NCBI GenBank assembly: GCA_026874595.1 | Contig: CM049318.1 | Span: 28,424,956 to 28,488,955 of the forward strand | Length of the DNA stretch: 64,000 nt | Direction: 5' to 3' | From: Sipunculus nudus | Lineage: Eukaryota > Annelida > Sipuncula > Golfingiida > Sipunculidae | Shown here: in pieces, positions 38,701 through 44,700 of the stretch | How positions within the stretch are numbered: the stretch's first letter is position 1 | How the letters are laid out: each line of letters starts with the position of its first letter | Notes under the pieces: model-generated | What the model saw: only the letters and a program-made list of their open reading frames with translations | Databases searched by the model: none | Told to the model about the DNA's origin: nothing | Position numbers and translations under genes: made by a program

Positions 38701-41700
38701 GTTTGGCCACCTCCCCTCTCCTTTCTCATAGAATAAAATGGTGCCCTTTTTCAGGAGTGTTTGGCCCTATTGGCCTGATATTTTGCATGTACATAGATCT
38801 TGGATTTTTCCAGCTTGTACACAAGCCTGGTGGCACCACCTACTATGGTTTTCATGAGTTGGAGGAACTGCTGGTAGCCAGTGCCAGTGTGTATAAATCA
38901 ATGTTGCGAGGCCATGGATTGTTCATGGGATACTTGGGATATGCAAATGTGACAGGAATGTGCTGCATAATAAAATGGGTGTCATACCTTTACCAACCAA
39001 AAAAAAATGTTTAAAAAGTCTTTACACACAACTGCACTTTGTTTTGTTTTGGCAGCTGGATAACTCTTCATTAACGGAGAAGTACACAGCCTCGATGTTC
39101 CGGGCCCTATCCAACATGATGAGTATAGGATATGGGGAATACAAGCCACACACTAACACAGAAAAGTGGTTGGCCATGCTTAGTATGACTCTAGGTGGGA
39201 CCTTCTACGCTTTGTTCATTGCAAACATATCTGCCCTGCTGATGACAATTGATGCCTCTGGCCGACAATATGAAGAAAAGGTAACAAAGAACAACTTTTA
39301 TTACATGCCCGTCTATAACGGGACGTATTATGGTACACCCACAGTTTGTTGGTCGGTCTGTCCGTCAATTAACTTTGAGTGTCACCACAATAACTTACCA
39401 TGGCTTTGATGGATTTTCCTGAAACTCACCATAACTGCTAACCAATAGAATATCTCACCTGAGTTCAATTATGGGAAAAACCCATGCTTATTTAATAGGT
39501 CCAGAGGCCACTGCATGGGCTTCTTTATGGTGATGCCACAATAACTTACCAGGAATAGGAAGGATTTTGATAAAACTCAACAGTAATATTAATCAGTATA
39601 ATATCTCGCCAACATTTGATTTCCAGCAAATCCATGCATATTTAATGAGGTCAGAGGTCACCATACTTTGGTGGTAATATGATGACTAAAAATCTGATAG
39701 GTTTTGATGAAACTCATTTTGAATATTTACCAAAATAGTTTCTCACCTGAATTACATTCTCAGCAAATTTCATGCATATTTTATGAGATTCAGTGATCAC
39801 AAGGTATATGCAGGCATATTATGCACCATAGATGGTGCTTTTGTCTTAAAAAATGTTGTCTTTTTAACTGCAAATAAGACATTTCACAGTGAAAACTTTA
39901 TGGACCTATATTTTTATGTGATTTGAGCACAATCTATTATGATTTTTTTTTTTTTTTTTTGGGGGGGCGGGGGGGGGGCTAATTTATATGTGTTAAATAT
40001 CCATTTAAATTCCAAAGAGGTCAACTTTTTCAACAACAGGTCAGCATGCAACTGTAAAGTTAAAGTTTTATTATTAATATTATGATTATTTGTATTATTT
40101 TATTGTTATTGTTATTATTATTATTATTATTATTATTAATATTATTCAGACTTGCACTAAGATTAACCTATAGACAAGTTATAATATTTTTAATAGCAGA
40201 ATTGCTCTAATCCCTGTTAGGTACTAAAATTGCTTTAAAAAAATTCTTATAGACAAGTTATGATTCAGGCCCGGTGATATTTATTTTATTGACATGCATT
40301 CTGAGATCGTTAATATTTCTAATGTAAAATTATGTTAACTTTTAGCTGTCTCAGTTGAAGGAGTATATGCGATTTCGTCGTGTCCCTCTGGACATTCAGG
40401 GCAAGGTGCTTGGTTATTTTGAACACAGATATCAACGCAAGTATTTCGAAGAAGAAATAATCCTATGTGACAAGTTCATGTCTCATACCCTACGACAGGT
40501 AATTCAACTAGGCAATCATTGTTTAATTATTGTTTGAATCAGTTTTGTACAATTACCTGTAACCAGGCAAGTGAAATAATTTCTTAACTTTCATATTCTA
40601 CTGAAAGTGGATAGAGGTAACTATATAATGATTAAATCAGACGACTTGTTATTATTGACCCTCTGGATTAAAGTTTTGTGAATCAGGCAAACAGGGGCAA
40701 CTTTTTGTTGCCTACCACCATTTTTCTTTAACTCTGACTTGCCCTGGGCATGCAGTTAACTGTTAATGTTGAGCTCTGTAGTGATATTATTATAAACTAG
40801 GTGGGGATGGCCTTACTCAAAATACAACATTCTGCTTATATCCTGAACATATAAGACAGAGGTTTGTATACTAGCAAGACTTTATTCAGGTCAGTTCAAA
40901 TACATCAGCATATTAAGTAAAAAAAAAGCAAGCAGTCTGTACTCTCAATTCAGCTGTTCTGACAGATCTTGGTAAACATGATTGTTTTCCCATGAAAATT
41001 TAAATTATTTAAAGCTTACCATGCATGCAATGTACTGCAACCCATCAATTTCCCTGGCCATATCCATGATCCACCACATAAACTATACAGAGATATATAA
41101 CAGAATCCTGTAAGACTATTTGTAATGTATTTAAGTTATTGTTTAATTACCAATATTTAAAATATACATATGCATGGGTCCATATAACTGTATGAAATTG
41201 ATGACCCCCAGGGTGACTGCAGGCCAGGTTTGATTTCAAGGAAATGCACAGTGCAGAAAAGCTCACAACACACACACACACACAAACCTTAATTTCTGTC
41301 ATCTACCGTAATTCCTTGTGGAATTAAGAAAAGAGTAAACACCTTTCAAAACAGAACATACAACACTGAACAAACAATAATTGAGCTATTGACAAACAGC
41401 ACAGAAGGTGCATACACTGGACTTATATGCGAGTTATATGTCACTTACAAGGCACATATATGGGACTTATATGTGAGTTATAAGGAACATATATTGGACT
41501 GCCTTATTAGTGACATATATGGGAGTTATAAAGCACATATATGGGAGTTATAAGGCACATATATGGGACATATATGGGAGTTATAAGGGACATGTGGGAG
41601 TTGTAAGGGACATATATGGGAGTTATAGGGGACCTACATGTGGAAGCCTTATAAGTGACATATAAGTCCCATATATGTAACATATAAGGCTCCTTATAAA

Positions 41701-44700
41701 TAATGCTAATGCTAATTTGCATATAAAATCCATATACCAGACATATATATGACATATATGGGAGTTATAAGGTTGAATATAAGGGACATATATGGCACAC
41801 ATTTGTGCCTTATATGTATCATATAACTTTCACATATATGGCACTTGTAAAAATTTTCGGTAAGGGTAACCACTTCATAACAATATATACACTAGACTCT
41901 GCCCTGCCCCTTGATGAGCCAACTTGTGGAGATAATGAATTTCTGATTTCTGTGAATTCTACTCTTTCAGGAAGTTCTATTTCATAACTGTAAGGACTTG
42001 CTTAGGAAAGTTAACTTCTTGGCTGAGGCCCCTACAGATTTCCTGATTGATATTATTGAGAAACTCAAGTTCCAGTGCTTTTTTCCTGAAGAGGCGATCA
42101 TTCAGGCAGGTGAGTGTGGCTGAACCAAATACAGTCAAGCCCACTTATTGTCATATTTTCCATGTATGTTTAAATTATGACAATAACCAGGATATGATAT
42201 TATGCAGGCTTCAACATCGATATCCTTTTGAGTCACAGAAGAAGCATCATGACTTACATTTTATTATACAAATTGCCAATTAAAAGGAAACAGAAACATT
42301 CTGTATTAATGTTATTTCTAAACACGTTAATTAGCTAATTGACATTGAATGACCTGCATGTGACTCTGTACTAGGCCTGCCGTGCGGGGGAGGTAGATAA
42401 GATAGTTTGATATGGCTGACCAATTACAGGCTCTTGGCCTCATTGAACGTACTGTCAGCATTTGATGTGATATTAACTGCAAACTGGTATCACTGCCAAA
42501 GGTTCAAAGCATGACAATAAACGGGATTATGACAATATTCCATGATATCAAACTATCAGATTTACTATTGTATTTAATGAATAGAAAATGGTTTGGTAGT
42601 TCAGATTTATGTGACAATAAAAGGGATCTATTTACTGATATGACACAAAGTGGGCTTGACTGTATTACTTTTAAATAATTGTTGAATCTGTTTCAAGTTT
42701 TCTTCACCTGTCCTAGACAGGGCATATTATGGTACACCCACTGTCTGTCTGTATGTTTGTTGGTCCCATTAACTTTCAGTGTCAACAAGATAACTGACCA
42801 GGGCTTTGATGGATTTTCACAAAACTCAACATTACTACCAATACATAATCTGGCCAAATATATGCCAAATTTATGTATATTTAATTAGGTCAGAGGTAAC
42901 CAGGTTTCTTTATGGTGTAACCACGATAATTTACCAGGAATATGATGGAAATACTAAGCAATATAATATCTCATCTTAGTTCGATTCTTGGCAAAATCTA
43001 TGCGTATTTAATGAGGTTAGAGGTCAATGGACTTGATGGCGCCATCATAACCTACCAAATATTTGTTGGATTATCATGAAACTCATATTTATCAATAGTT
43101 ACTCAACTTAATTAAATTCTTGGCAAAATCCATGCATAATTGATGAGGTCAGAGGTCACAAGACATACGTCTGGCATGTTATGCACTCTTGTCATACTCT
43201 TGTTATCATAATATTTACCTTAACACAATATTTACCTTAACTCTGTTAAATAAGTAACTGTGAACCATACATTAGGTATAATGTTAAACCTATTCATGTG
43301 GTAATGCCTATATCCTGGAATTAATTCCATTTATAAACAGTAATACTTCTAAGCTTTCAACGTTGTCTAAGATACACGTAAAAAGATGCTAAGATAAAAG
43401 CATCATGTATGGGGTGCACTTTAGTCTCATTCCAATTGCAGACAGGTTTTGTTTTCAGGTCGCCTTGGTGACAGTATGTACTTCATAGAACATGGCAGTG
43501 TGGACATTGTTCTTCCGGATGGTCGACACATGAACCATTTGACTGATGGAGCCCATTTTGGAGGTGAGTGACTAGAGGGAAATACTTTCATACCACTTTT
43601 TTAGGCTCGAAATTCATTAAAATTCATGTTAAATATAGCAACTCTGAAGTTTCCAACATGTAAAATGCTGCAGAGGCCATTTTATCATATTCCTGTTTGG
43701 CTGGAAATAACCAACTCAGTAGGCATTTTAAATTAAGGTGGATTGACATTGCTTACCTTCAGTCGTGACACTAGGTTGATCTGGCATATAAGACGAGGGC
43801 AAATTTTGGGTGAAAAATAAGATCAAATTTTTGTAGGACCCTCTGAGTCGAGGGGGGGGGGGGGAATTCTAACAGGCCAGTAGAGGCCTCTCTGTCTAAG
43901 GTTGTACTGAAATGCATAAACTGTAAGAACTGTAAAACTGTAATTTTCTCCTTGCAGTTAAAAAGAATGGAGAATAACATTAATAAATATACCATTTATC
44001 AAGAATAAATGTTTAATAAGATATAAAAAAAAAAAAATTTGGAAAGCAGTGTGTTTTAAATATATGTTATATTAAGGAGGAAGGCACAGCCTGAGGATTG
44101 ACATTTGTTTAATTTCAGGTGTTACAAAGTGAATGGATAATAAATTTACTATACTTTCAGGCTTTGGTTTAAGTCATGTACAATGTTATTGAAACACCCC
44201 ACAGATGTCTCAGGTCACATATCAAAATTATGAGTATACCGCTAGTATTTATAAATCTGTCTTGGCAGATATGGAGAGTGCAGAGTTACCTTTGCTCTTG
44301 CAGAACTTACATTCCAAATGAAGGTGTCATGTATATATTAATAACCCTTTGCTGTTGCAGATATTGTTGTTTCTCAGAGAGCCCGACATTAATGTGATAA
44401 TACTTTGGACACATTTCCATGTGTGTTGCGTCATCGTTAATTATTGTTGTTGCAGAGATTTCCCTGCTTGTTGGGGAACGCCGTGTTGCTTCAGTCATTG
44501 CCAGAGAAATATGTGATGTGTACATGCTCAGCAAAGCAGACTTCAGAGCAGTACTAAACGACCATCCAAAGATGCTCAAACTGATGGAAAATGTAGCAAA
44601 TGAGAGACTGAATGAAGTAGTGGCCTCTATCGGTGGCAACAGGTAAGGCAGCAATAGTTCTATCATCACTGTCAATACAGGACTGAATATTCTGGTGCAA

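Noticed and set aside
41410-41845. CRISPR-like array
   Set aside because: Units are contiguous and variable, without unique spacers of constant length, in an intron of an animal gene.
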